Assembly: GCA_902479075.1 (NCBI GenBank)
Contig: CABSNK010000005.1
Location: forward strand, 45,577-109,576
Length of the DNA stretch: 64,000 nt
Source: an uncultured Collinsella sp.
GTDB taxonomy: Bacteria > Actinomycetota > Coriobacteriia > Coriobacteriales > Coriobacteriaceae
Direction: 5' to 3'
The position numbers were made by a program, and so were the translations under genes. Positions within the stretch are counted from its first letter, which is position 1. Every line of letters begins with the position of its first letter. Shown here one piece after another: positions 24,717 to 32,672 of this stretch. The notes below the pieces were generated by a model. It worked only from the letters and a program-made list of their open reading frames with translations, made no database searches and was not told the DNA's origin.

Positions 24717-25796
24717 CTAAATACCCGCAAGTTCGCAGTAGCGGTCGACATTGCTGGCAAATACCATCTCGACGGCGCCCTTCTGGACGGGCTCCGTCGG
24801 GGTCCTTCCCCACAGCAAATAATTGCCCAGTGTCTTGGCGCCGCGATACGCCAGGCTCGTCGGGTCCTTATAGACAATATTGGTAAAGATACCGCGGCGC
24901 AAGGCCAGGGCGCTTTCGGGAAACAGGTCGTTGCCGATCACCATGACCCGACCGGCCTTGTCGGTCGAGACGAGCGCGTCGGCAACCACTTCGGAACCAA
25001 CGGCAAAAACGCTACAGATAAGTTCGGGGGCGTCCGGCGCACTCAAGCGCTTTTCGAGCTCATGTTCGAGTTGTTTGACTTGCGCATGGGCACCTGCAAG
25101 ATCCTCAACCTGCCATGGAATATCACGTTCGCGCAGGTAATTGTGGAAGGCGCGGGCGGTTAGATAGTGCGAATCGGTATATGGGTCGCCTGTCAAAAGG
25201 AGCACGCGGGCGTCGGCCCCAGAAGCATGGACCAGGTTTGCCGCCTGCTCGGCCATAAGGCTGCCTGCCGTCGAATAATCGGCCAAGCTCGCACCCAAAC
25301 GATTCAAATGCGGACGGTCGCCGTCGACAAGCTCAATCGTCACGCCCGCCTCGGCGATCTGCCCCAAAAGCTCAGTCGCACGATCGTCGCCCGGCGCATA
25401 GGCGAGCAAGCCATCAATCTTCTCGCCCACCTGCAGACGCTCGTCGATTTGCTCGAGTGCATCAGCGTAGCCGCCCACGCCAAATTCAACGCGCTCAACC
25501 GTAATGCCCCGGTCGATGACCTCCTGTTCAAAGCGATTGCAGCCTTCCCACAGGTAACGGAAAAAGTACGCTCCCTCGCGCGATGCGCGGGGCAGGCAAA
25601 ACACCAGATTGATATCCTTGCGGCGCAGGCTTGAGGCACTTGTGTTGCGGTGATAGCCCATGGCCTCGGCCTTAGCGTTCACCTTGGCGCGCACGGATTC
25701 GCTCACGCCGGCCTTTCCCGTCAGAGCCTTGTGCACGGTATTGATGGAAACGCCAAGCTCGGCGGCTATGTCCTTCATGGTTACGCGAGCGCTCAT
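24717..25796 (-). CDS. LacI-family regulator, probable controller of the pectin/galacturonate regulon
   Basis: 359-aa repressor-type protein. The N-terminal helix-turn-helix (VTMKDIAAELGVSINTVHKALTG, about residues 5-27) and hinge precede a periplasmic-binding-protein-like sugar domain. The Thr-Val-His recognition-helix sequence differs from the usual TVSR/SVST of many LacI proteins. Its location next to uxaC and the presence of a LacI-type even palindrome before several pectin genes suggest that it is their regulator, released by galacturonate, keto-deoxygluconate or a related sugar. Its own upstream region has no copy of the motif. GGAG precedes the ATG. Confidence 0.87.
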   Translation of the reverse strand: MSARVTMKDIAAELGVSINTVHKALTGKAGVSESVRAKVNAKAEAMGYHRNTSASSLRRKDINLVFCLPRASREGAYFFRYLWEGCNRFEQEVIDRGITVERVEFGVGGYADALEQIDERLQVGEKIDGLLAYAPGDDRATELLGQIAEAGVTIELVDGDRPHLNRLGASLADYSTAGSLMAEQAANLVHASGADARVLLLTGDPYTDSHYLTARAFHNYLRERDIPWQVEDLAGAHAQVKQLEHELEKRLSAPDAPELICSVFAVGSEVVADALVSTDKAGRVMVIGNDLFPESALALRRGIFTNIVYKDPTSLAYRGAKTLGNYLLWGRTPTEPVQKGAVEMVFASNVDRYCELAGI

Positions 25797-25893
25797 GCGG
25801 TTACTCCGTTATAGATAAGTTGCCAATTAATAGTCCAGTTAACGATACCCCAAAAATACTCTTCGACTCGCCGTGCTCTCCCTCAAATGCACA

Positions 25894-25927
25894 AAGCGCC
25901 CCGCGAACGGATGCCCGCGGAGCGCTT
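25894..25927 (-). terminator. Hairpin after the Cys-rich small protein gene
   Basis: AAGCGCCCCGCG pairs with CGCGGAGCGCTT (one mismatch). On the minus strand the tail TTTGTGCATTTG is only moderately T-rich. Confidence 0.65.
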
Positions 25928-25940
25928 GGATGTCCGGACC

Positions 25941-26141
25941 TTATTTGATACCGCGACCCAAGTCTTCGGCGATTTTGTCTACGCCCTTAAGTGCAGCGCA
26001 CGTCTTTTTGTTAGAGCAATGCCCCGTGCAAACGCCACCCTGAGCGCAGTCGGCGCAGGTGCCCTTGCGGTAGATGCGCACGCACACGGCGACAAACGCA
26101 ACGCCGATAACAGCCAGTACAACAATATCGATAGGTGCCAT
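25941..26141 (-). CDS. FeoB-associated Cys-rich membrane protein
   Basis: 66-aa protein with one N-terminal membrane helix (IDIVVLAVIGVAFVAVCVRIY) and then a short Cys-rich segment GTCADCAQGGVCTGHCSNKKTC. Small proteins of this design are commonly encoded next to feoB and may assist ferrous iron uptake, though their mechanism is not settled. It lies downstream of feoB but beyond feoB's terminator, so it may be read through or have its own promoter. AGAGGAGG stands before the ATG. Confidence 0.8.
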   Translation of the reverse strand: MAPIDIVVLAVIGVAFVAVCVRIYRKGTCADCAQGGVCTGHCSNKKTCAALKGVDKIAEDLGRGIK

Positions 26142-26280
26142 AGCAAGCCTCCTCTAGTTAACCACCACTTACTTTACCCCATTCTCCACCTACCAAAAAG
26201 GGACAGGTTTATTTTGGTCGGTTTTATCTGCGGAAACGCCATATCTTAACTTCTGGGGCAAAGTAATCTGTCTCCCATGC

Positions 26281-26315
26281 ACAAAAAGCCCGGGGTCGCT
26301 GGGACACCCGGGCTC
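26281..26315 (-). terminator. Terminator of the feo operon
   Basis: The AGCCCGGG/CCCGGGCT stem is followed on the minus strand by TTTTTGTG, about 30 bases after the feoB stop codon. Confidence 0.87.
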
Positions 26316-26343
26316 ATGGAAAGGGGTTAATCCTTATTCGGAC

Positions 26344-28671
26344 TTAAGCAGAAACTGCAGCAGAAGCAGTGTTGGTCTCGTCCTCGTCCGTCCAAGCAAA
26401 CTTAGGCATGGGACGGAAAATCTGGAAGAGCATCGCAACGAGCAGCACGACGGCAACAATCGTCCAGAAACCAAACTGTCCCAGCACAAGCAGGTTGTAG
26501 AACTGGTTGATGAACAGGGCGATCACCCAAGCAAAGGCGCACTCGTAGCCGATGGCAATCGCGGTCCACTTGCCGGAATCCATCTGGTTGCGGATGGTGC
26601 CAATGGCGGCAAAGCACGGAGCGCACAGCAGGTTGAAGGCGCCGAAGGCAACGCAGGCGCCCATAGTCGGGAACATGCCGGCGAACGCGGTCCACAGGCT
26701 CGGGTCGGTCTCGCCCGCGTCGGCGACGGACAGCAGCGAGCCGGCGGTGGCGACGACGTTCTCCTTGGCGACAAGGCCAGAGACGGTCAGCGCGGTTGCC
26801 TGCCAGGTGCTAAAGCCGAGCGGGGCGAAGATCCAGGCAACCAGGTTGCCCAGCATGGCGAGCACAGAGAAGTCCGTGAACTCCTCGGGGATGCCGTCCA
26901 TCGCAGGCAGGAAGCCAAAGGAACCGTTATAGCTACCAAAGTTGGAGAGGAACCAAACCACGACGGTGGACGCGAAGATGACCGTGCCGGCCTTCTTGAT
27001 AAAGGCCCAGCAGCGCTCCCACACGTGCAGCGCCCAAGAGCGGATCGCCGGGAAGTGGTAGGCAGGAAGCTCCATAACGAACGGCGTCGGGCGACCGGCA
27101 AAGAGCTTGGTCTTCTTGAGCATGAGACCCGAGGCGATGACGGCAAAGACGCCCAGGAAGTAGAAGAGCGGGCTGATCCACGCGGCCGTGGTGGAAGAAT
27201 CGCCAATGATGGAGCCCATGAGCAGGGCGATGATCGGCAGCTTGGCGCCGCAGGGGATGAACGTGGTGGTCATGACCGTCATGCGGCGGTCCTTCTCGTT
27301 CTCGATGGTCTTGGTGGCCATGACGCCGGGGACGCCGCAGCCCGAGGACACGAGCATGGGGATGAACGACTTACCGGACAGGCCAAAGCGGCGGAACACG
27401 CGGTCCATGATAAAGGCGACGCGGGCCATGTAGCCGCAGTCCTCCAGGAAGGACAGCATCACGAACAGCAGGAACATCTGCGGCACAAAGCCGAAGATGG
27501 CGCCCAGGCCGCCAACGATACCGTCGCAGACCAGCGAATCGACCAGGCCACCGTCCTCGGTGCCACCCGCCACGAGGGCGTCGTGCACCATGGTGGTGAT
27601 ACCCGGGACATAGGGGCCGTACTGTGCCGGGTCGACCGAGTCGGCGTCGTCACCCGCGGCCTCGACAGCCTCATCGTAAGCATCGCGGCCCTGGCCGAGC
27701 ACATACCAGCCGTCGGTGCCGAAGAGCTGGTCGTTGGTGAAGTCGGTCACCGTGCCGCCCAAGGTGGAAACGGCGATGTAGTACACGCAGAACATGATGA
27801 CCACAAAGATCGGCAGGCCCAGGATACGGTTGGTAACCACACGGTCGATCTTCTCGGAGGTGCTCATCTTGGCCGGGGCCTTGGTGAGGCACTCGTCGAT
27901 GATGTGTGCGATCACGCCGTAGCGCTCACCGGTGATGATGGACTCGGCGTCATCGTCGCAGTCCTGCTCGCACTGAGCGACCAGCTCTTCGACGCGAGCG
28001 GCCTTCTCCTTGGTGAGGTTGATGAGCTTGCAGGCGTCCGCATCACGCTCGAACAGCTTGACGGCGTAATAGCGGCGCTTGTTAGCGGGAACGCTCGCAG
28101 GCAGATTGTTTTCGATGTGGTCAAGAACGTCCTCGATGGAGGAATCGAACTTGTGCTCCGGCACCTGGCCCTTGGAAGCAGCAGACTTCTTGACCTGCTC
28201 GAACAGCTCCTTGATACCCTTGTTCTTAAGAGCCGAGATCATCATGACCGGGCAGCCGAGCTTCTTGGAGAGCTTGTCCGTGTCGATCTTGTCGCCGTTC
28301 TTCTCGACCAAGTCGGCCATGTTGAGGGCAACAACCACGGGCAGGCCGGTCTCGATAACCTGAAGCGTCAGGTACAGGTTACGCTCGAGGTTGGTGGCAT
28401 CGACAACTTGGACGACAACATCGGGCTCGCCGCTCATGAGGTAATCGCGCGAGCATTGCTCCTCGGGGCTGTAGGGGGAAAGCGAGTAGATGCCAGGGAG
28501 GTCCGTGATGGTAACGTTCTTGTCGCTTAGGAGCTTGGCTTCCTTTTTCTCAACCGTGACGCCGGGCCAGTTGCCAACGTAGCCGTTGGCGCCGGTGATC
28601 AGGTTGAAAAGCGTGGTCTTGCCGCAGTTGGGGTTACCCGCCAGCGCGACATGGATCTGAGAATCCGCCAT
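26344..28671 (-). CDS. feoB: Ferrous iron transporter FeoB
   Basis: 775-aa inner-membrane Fe2+ uptake protein. The N-terminal GTPase domain shows G1 GNPNCGKTT (about residues 12-20), G3 DLPGIYSLSPYSPEE and G4 NMAD, followed by the helical GDI-like region. The membrane part has two Gate-type repeats, with LEDCGYMARVAFIMDR, SSGCGVPGV and PCGAKLPIIAL. An insertion of about 50 residues (near 310-360) after the first membrane helix is acidic and lies outside the core. It is third in the feoA-feoA-feoB order. AAGGA precedes the ATG. Confidence 0.95.
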   Translation of the reverse strand: MADSQIHVALAGNPNCGKTTLFNLITGANGYVGNWPGVTVEKKEAKLLSDKNVTITDLPGIYSLSPYSPEEQCSRDYLMSGEPDVVVQVVDATNLERNLYLTLQVIETGLPVVVALNMADLVEKNGDKIDTDKLSKKLGCPVMMISALKNKGIKELFEQVKKSAASKGQVPEHKFDSSIEDVLDHIENNLPASVPANKRRYYAVKLFERDADACKLINLTKEKAARVEELVAQCEQDCDDDAESIITGERYGVIAHIIDECLTKAPAKMSTSEKIDRVVTNRILGLPIFVVIMFCVYYIAVSTLGGTVTDFTNDQLFGTDGWYVLGQGRDAYDEAVEAAGDDADSVDPAQYGPYVPGITTMVHDALVAGGTEDGGLVDSLVCDGIVGGLGAIFGFVPQMFLLFVMLSFLEDCGYMARVAFIMDRVFRRFGLSGKSFIPMLVSSGCGVPGVMATKTIENEKDRRMTVMTTTFIPCGAKLPIIALLMGSIIGDSSTTAAWISPLFYFLGVFAVIASGLMLKKTKLFAGRPTPFVMELPAYHFPAIRSWALHVWERCWAFIKKAGTVIFASTVVVWFLSNFGSYNGSFGFLPAMDGIPEEFTDFSVLAMLGNLVAWIFAPLGFSTWQATALTVSGLVAKENVVATAGSLLSVADAGETDPSLWTAFAGMFPTMGACVAFGAFNLLCAPCFAAIGTIRNQMDSGKWTAIAIGYECAFAWVIALFINQFYNLLVLGQFGFWTIVAVVLLVAMLFQIFRPMPKFAWTDEDETNTASAAVSA

Positions 28672-28746
28672 TCAATCCTTCTTCCTTGTGTGCCTGCGCT
28701 GCTTTCTCCGCGCAAGCTGGATAATGTGCTTCAAAGTTGCAGCATT

Positions 28747-28766
28747 AAGTTAGAAATACCTAACTT
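28747..28766. promoter_or_regulatory. Iron-box-like palindrome between feoA and feoB
   Basis: AAGTTAGAAATACCTAACTT, a 7-bp inverted repeat around 6 bases. It resembles sites of DtxR/IdeR-type iron repressors in general form. It may drive or control a feoB-specific promoter. Binding is not shown. Confidence 0.5.
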
Positions 28767-28794
28767 TATCTGCAGAAATACACGTCGCGAGCCC

Positions 28795-29016
28795 TTACTG
28801 GACCTCGACGACGGCCGCCTCCTCCTTGCGGATGGAAAGCTCGTAGCCGCGCACGTTGATCTCGACCGGATCACCGAGCGGTGCAACCTTCACGACCTTG
28901 AACGAAGTGCCCTTGATGAGGCCCAGGTCCATAAGGTGACGGCGAAGTGCACCCTCACCGTGAAGCTTGACGATGGTAGAGCTCTCGCCCACCTTAACGT
29001 CACCCAACGTCTTCAT
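28795..29016 (-). CDS. feoA: FeoA-domain protein, second copy
   Basis: 73-aa SH3-like FeoA protein that associates with FeoB in the cytoplasm. It shows the family pattern LHGEGALRRHLMDLGLIKGTSFKVVKVAPLGDPVEINVRGYELSIRKEEA. AAAGGGGG stands before the ATG. It lies 39 bases after the first feoA gene and 123 before feoB. Confidence 0.9.
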   Translation of the reverse strand: MKTLGDVKVGESSTIVKLHGEGALRRHLMDLGLIKGTSFKVVKVAPLGDPVEINVRGYELSIRKEEAAVVEVQ

Positions 29017-29055
29017 CCTCTTGTCCCCCTTTCGGTTTTTATGAAATGCTGCGAA

Positions 29056-29298
29056 CTAACCGACGGTCATGATGTGCATGGCAACCTTGGAATCGATGCC
29101 AAAGCGTGCGCCCAGCACCGTGACGATGATATTGGCGCCACTCGAGCTCACCACGTGGATTTCGTTGCCCTCGACAAAGCCGAGGTCCTTGAGGTGGTGC
29201 TTCATGTCCTCATTGCCCTTTACACGAGACACGCGCACGGTTTCGCCCGCTTTTACCATCGAAAGCGGCATGGCCGGCATCTGCGGTCCGCAAGACAT
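29056..29298 (-). CDS. feoA: FeoA-domain protein, first copy
   Basis: 80-aa FeoA protein with the pattern GNEDMKHHLKDLGFVEGN followed by SSSGANIIVTVLGARFGID. It differs strongly from the second copy, so the two are not a recent duplication. It is first in the operon, with TAGGAGC before the ATG and a 54-bp inverted repeat upstream. Confidence 0.9.
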   Translation of the reverse strand: MSCGPQMPAMPLSMVKAGETVRVSRVKGNEDMKHHLKDLGFVEGNEIHVVSSSGANIIVTVLGARFGIDSKVAMHIMTVG

Positions 29299-29340
29299 GA
29301 GTGGCTCCTAACGTCAGTTCGTCCTCAACATCGACGCGAT

Positions 29341-29394
29341 AAAAGTTAACCACGTCTATGTTCGCTTTAGTAAACTAGCACGTGGTTAACTTTT
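29341..29394. promoter_or_regulatory. Inverted repeat in the feo promoter region
   Basis: AAAAGTTAACCACGT and ACGTGGTTAACTTTT are 15-bp perfect arms, 24 bases apart, about 43 bases before the first feoA. They may be two copies of an iron-repressor site on either side of the promoter. There is no proof of which regulator binds. Confidence 0.55.
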
Positions 29395-29440
29395 TGGAAA
29401 GGGTCCCTATTCAGATTTCGAAAAAGTTTCCTATATGAAA

Positions 29441-29478
29441 CAAAAAGGCGCGGCAAAGAGCTGTCCTTTGCCGCGCCC
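29441..29478 (-). terminator. Terminator after the HPr gene
   Basis: GGCGCGGCAAAG pairs perfectly with CTTTGCCGCGCC. The minus-strand tail is TTTTTGTTT. Confidence 0.9.
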
Positions 29479-29486
29479 TGTCATGC

Positions 29487-29735
29487 TTAGAGCGAGAGGT
29501 TTCTGATCGACGTAACGCAGGAAGCCTCGTCTACGCCCGAAACGCGAAAGATGATGTCCTCGCCGCACTCGCCGTAGAGAGCCATGAGGCCCATGACATC
29601 GCGACCGTCGGTATGGCGGTCGCCGATGCTGACCGACACGTCGCTACGGTGCTTGGCAATGATGTCATAGAGCAGCGCAACCGGGCGGGCATGTAATCCC
29701 AACGGATCTTTAATCGTCTTCGTAAACTCGACCAT
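29487..29735 (-). CDS. HPr-family phosphocarrier with Asp at the Ser46 position
   Basis: 82-aa HPr-like protein. In HPr the PTS phosphate sits on His15; here DPLGLHARPV carries that His. The second conserved site, normally K-S-I-M-G with the regulatory Ser46, reads GRDVMGLMALYG, so Asp replaces the serine. HPr kinase could therefore not phosphorylate it, and the charge may mimic the phosphorylated state. GGAGGGG precedes the ATG at 29735; the frame is open to 29780. It stands alone, with no ptsI beside it. Confidence 0.87.
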   Translation of the reverse strand: MVEFTKTIKDPLGLHARPVALLYDIIAKHRSDVSVSIGDRHTDGRDVMGLMALYGECGEDIIFRVSGVDEASCVTSIRNLSL

Positions 29736-29820
29736 GTCCCCTCCCAAGACATCGCACATTCGGCCGGCAAACCCAGCCACGTGGTAGTTATTGTACGTTA
29801 CCGGCGCACCCCCGTCTCAC

Positions 29821-29855
29821 AAAAAACGAGGGAAGGCACACGTCCTTCCCTCGTT
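29821..29855 (-). terminator. Terminator after aspS
   Basis: AACGAGGGAAGG pairs with CCTTCCCTCGTT, with TTTTTTGTG on the minus strand, 24 bases past the aspS stop codon. Confidence 0.9.
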
Positions 29856-29878
29856 GCTGGCAATAGGTAGCCGCTCGC

Positions 29879-31666
29879 CTACATCAGGCGCAGGCTGACG
29901 TCCTTGAGCTGGGCGCCGGAAACGGCACTCGGAGCACCCGACATAAGGTCGGAGCCGCTGGCCGTCTTGGGGAACGCCATGACGTCGCGGATGGAGTCGG
30001 AACCGGTGAGCAGCATGCACACGCGGTCCAGGCCCAGAGCGAAACCGCCCATCGGGGGCGCACCAAACTTGAGGGCCTCCATGAGGAAGCCGAACTGCGA
30101 CTCGGCGCGCTCCTCGGTAAAGCCCAGGAGCTTGAGCATGGACATCTGCATCTCGGCGTTGTGGATACGCATACCGCCACCGCCGGCCTCAAAGCCGTCC
30201 ATGACAAAGTCGTAGGTGCAAGAACCGGCCGCCAGCGGGTCGGCCTCGATCTTGGCGATGTCGGTCTCGGTCGGCAGCGTGAAGGGCTGATGCTCGGCAG
30301 CGTAGGCCTTGCGGTCCTCATCCCAGTGGAACAGCGGGAAGTTGACGACCCACAGGAAGTCGTGGCCCTCACGCTTGATCTCGAGTGCGTTGGCCATGTG
30401 GGAACGCATGCCGCCCAGGATCTCGTCAGAGAGCAGGCGCGGGCCGGCGGCGAACATCACGAGGTCGCCAGGCTCGACGTCCATGCGCTCGCGCAGAGCA
30501 GCCATCTCCTCGTCCGAGAAGAACTTGACGATGGGGCTGTTGATGGAGCCGTCCTCGCGGAAGGCGATCCAGGCCAGGCCCTTGGCGCCAAACGTGGAGG
30601 CCACGCCGGCGAGCTTATCGATCTTGGCACGTGCCCAGGCACCGGCGCCCTTGGCGTTGATGGCCTTGACGACAGAGCCCTCCTCGTTCGCGGCAGTCGC
30701 AAAGACCTTGAACTTGGAGTTGGCAAAGATGTCGGTCAGGTCGACCAGGTGCATGCCATAGCGGGTATCGGGCTTGTCGGAGCCATAGGTGTCCATGGCA
30801 TCCCAGTAGTTCATGCGGCGCAGCGGCGTGGGCATCTCGACGCCCATGCGACCGAAAGCATCGGCAAGAACCTCTTCGAGCGCGCTCATGACATCGTTCT
30901 GGTCCACGAAGGACATCTCGATATCGACCTGAGTGAACTCGGGCTGGCGGTCGGCACGCAGGTCCTCGTCGCGGAAGCACTTGGCAACCTGGTAGTAGCG
31001 CTCGACACCACCGACCATGAGCAGCTGCTTCAGGAGCTGCGGGGACTGCGGCAGGGCGTAGAAGTTACCCGGCTGGATGCGGCTGGGGACGATGAAGTCG
31101 CGGGCGCCCTCGGGCGTGGACTTGAACAGGGAGGGCGTCTCAACCTCCATGAACTCACGGTTGTGCAGCGCCTCGCGAATGGCAAAGGTGAAGTCGGAGC
31201 GCAGCTTGAGGTTGGCCATCATTTCGGGACGACGGAGGTCCAGATAGCGATAGCGCAGGCGGGTGTCCTCGCTGGTCTCGATGCCGTCCTCGATCTGGAA
31301 CGGCGGGGTGACGGACGTATTGAGTACCTCGGCGTGGTCGGTCAGGACCTCGATCTCGCCGGTCGCGAGCTTGGTGTTGGTGGTCTCCTCGCCACGAGCG
31401 CGCACGACGCCGTGGATCTTGATGGGCCACTCGGGACGCATGGTCTCGGCGATCTTAAAGGCATCGCCGTCGGAGTGCTCGGGGTCGAAGGTGAGCTGCG
31501 TGATGCCCTCGCGGTCGCGAAGGTCACAGAAGATAAGGCCGCCGTGGTCGCGGCGACGGCTCACCCAACCGGTGAGGGTGACCTCTTCGCCCACGTTCTC
31601 GAAGCGAAGCTCGCCGCAGGTACGGGTGTGCATGGAATGCTCATCGATGGGACGGGTCTGGCTCAT
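29879..31666 (-). CDS. aspS: Aspartyl-tRNA synthetase
   Basis: 595-aa class II synthetase of the bacterial type that charges tRNA-Asp. The N-terminal OB fold (about 10-110) binds the anticodon. The catalytic core shows RYRYLDLRRPEM (motif 1 region), FRDEDLRADRQPEFTQVDIEMSF (motif 2), the bacterial GAD insertion in the middle, and GFALGLDRVCMLLTG (motif 3). AAAGGAGG precedes the ATG. Divergent from serB. Two stable hairpins lie in the leader RNA (31694-31718 and 31731-31762). Confidence 0.96.
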   Translation of the reverse strand: MSQTRPIDEHSMHTRTCGELRFENVGEEVTLTGWVSRRRDHGGLIFCDLRDREGITQLTFDPEHSDGDAFKIAETMRPEWPIKIHGVVRARGEETTNTKLATGEIEVLTDHAEVLNTSVTPPFQIEDGIETSEDTRLRYRYLDLRRPEMMANLKLRSDFTFAIREALHNREFMEVETPSLFKSTPEGARDFIVPSRIQPGNFYALPQSPQLLKQLLMVGGVERYYQVAKCFRDEDLRADRQPEFTQVDIEMSFVDQNDVMSALEEVLADAFGRMGVEMPTPLRRMNYWDAMDTYGSDKPDTRYGMHLVDLTDIFANSKFKVFATAANEEGSVVKAINAKGAGAWARAKIDKLAGVASTFGAKGLAWIAFREDGSINSPIVKFFSDEEMAALRERMDVEPGDLVMFAAGPRLLSDEILGGMRSHMANALEIKREGHDFLWVVNFPLFHWDEDRKAYAAEHQPFTLPTETDIAKIEADPLAAGSCTYDFVMDGFEAGGGGMRIHNAEMQMSMLKLLGFTEERAESQFGFLMEALKFGAPPMGGFALGLDRVCMLLTGSDSIRDVMAFPKTASGSDLMSGAPSAVSGAQLKDVSLRLM

Positions 31667-31693
31667 ACCAGTGATCCTCCTTTATGGATCTGT

Positions 31694-31762
31694 GCCGCCC
31701 CGTGTCGTTCCGGGCGGCGTCGTACAGATTTGCCCAGCCTGCGTAAACCGCGCAGCCGGGCA
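31694..31762 (-). promoter_or_regulatory. Two hairpins in the aspS leader
   Basis: GCCGCCC/GGGCGGC (31694-31718) and TGCCCAGCCTGCG/CGCAGCCGGGCA (31731-31762) would form in the RNA before aspS. No T-box signature is seen. The role is unknown. Confidence 0.35.
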
Positions 31763-31922
31763 TAGCGTTCTATCTTATCGCACCCGCGTCGATGTGCCGC
31801 GAAAAAGTAGCTCTTGCCCAAAGACTTGACGGAGACGAAACAATTGACGCGGCCTGGCCGTCGCCCAAGCGCGCGGCGTGCGACAATGTGCCCCAATACA
31901 ACCGCACTCGGAAAGGCCCGTC

Positions 31923-32558
31923 ATGACCGCACGCCTCATCGTTATGGATATCGACTCCACGCTCATCAACCAGGAGGTCATCGACCTGTTGGGCGAGGAG
32001 GCCGGCGTGGGCGAGCAGGTAGAGCAGATCACCGAGCGCGCCATGCGCGGCGAGCTCGACTTTAAGCAGGCGCTCGAGGAACGCGTGGGGCTGCTTGCCG
32101 GCTTGGATGAGAGCGTATTCGAGCGCACCTTTGAGCGCGTGACGTTTACCCCCGGCGCGCTGGAGCTTGTGCGCTCGGCACACAGCAAGGGCTGGAAGGT
32201 CGGCGTGGTAAGCGGCGGCTTTCACGAGGTCGCCGACAAGATCGTGGCCGCCGCGGGCATCGACTTTTGCCTCGCTAACCGCCTGGAGGTCGTGGACGGC
32301 AAGCTCACCGGTAAGCTGGCGGCAGACATCGTGACCAAGGAGTCCAAGCTCATCCAGCTGCTGGATTGGGCGGTTGAGTGCGGTGTCGACATGGCCCACA
32401 CCGTCGCGATCGGCGACGGCGCCAACGACATCCCCATGATTCAGGCCGCGGGCGCGGGCATCGCGTTTTGCGCCAAGCCCAAGACGCGCGAGGCCGCCCC
32501 GTTTGCCATCGACGAGCGCAACCTGATGCTCGCCATGGACATCATCCTGCGCGACTAG
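31923..32558 (+). CDS. serB: Phosphoserine phosphatase
   Basis: 211-aa HAD-superfamily phosphatase for the last step of serine synthesis. Motif I is VMDIDSTLI (residues 7-15, nucleophile Asp9), motif II the Ser in GVVSGGFHE, motif III Lys in KESKLIQ and motif IV GDGANDIPMI. Length and motifs match short SerB proteins. GGAAAGG stands before the ATG at 31923; the frame is open from 31878. Divergent from aspS. Confidence 0.9.
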   Translation: MTARLIVMDIDSTLINQEVIDLLGEEAGVGEQVEQITERAMRGELDFKQALEERVGLLAGLDESVFERTFERVTFTPGALELVRSAHSKGWKVGVVSGGFHEVADKIVAAAGIDFCLANRLEVVDGKLTGKLAADIVTKESKLIQLLDWAVECGVDMAHTVAIGDGANDIPMIQAAGAGIAFCAKPKTREAAPFAIDERNLMLAMDIILRD

Positions 32559-32594
32559 CCGATCCGTCTAACAATTGAATCAGTCTGTCCTATA

Positions 32595-32628
32595 GTTTCC
32601 GAACAATTTTGTCTTAGTGTTCGGAAAC
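32595..32628. promoter_or_regulatory. Inverted repeat before larB
   Basis: GTTTCCGAACA and TGTTCGGAAAC, 11-bp perfect arms 12 bases apart, lie 45 bases before larB. This is a plausible operator for the TetR-type regulator encoded three genes downstream, but no second copy is seen before larA. Confidence 0.5.
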
Positions 32629-32672
32629 ATACCCTTTGAGTGCTAGACTTTGCGCCGTCGAAGGGAACATAT

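Noticed and set aside
31694..31762. T-box riboswitch before aspS
   Set aside because: Hairpins are present, but the conserved T-box sequence and an antiterminator/terminator pair are not.
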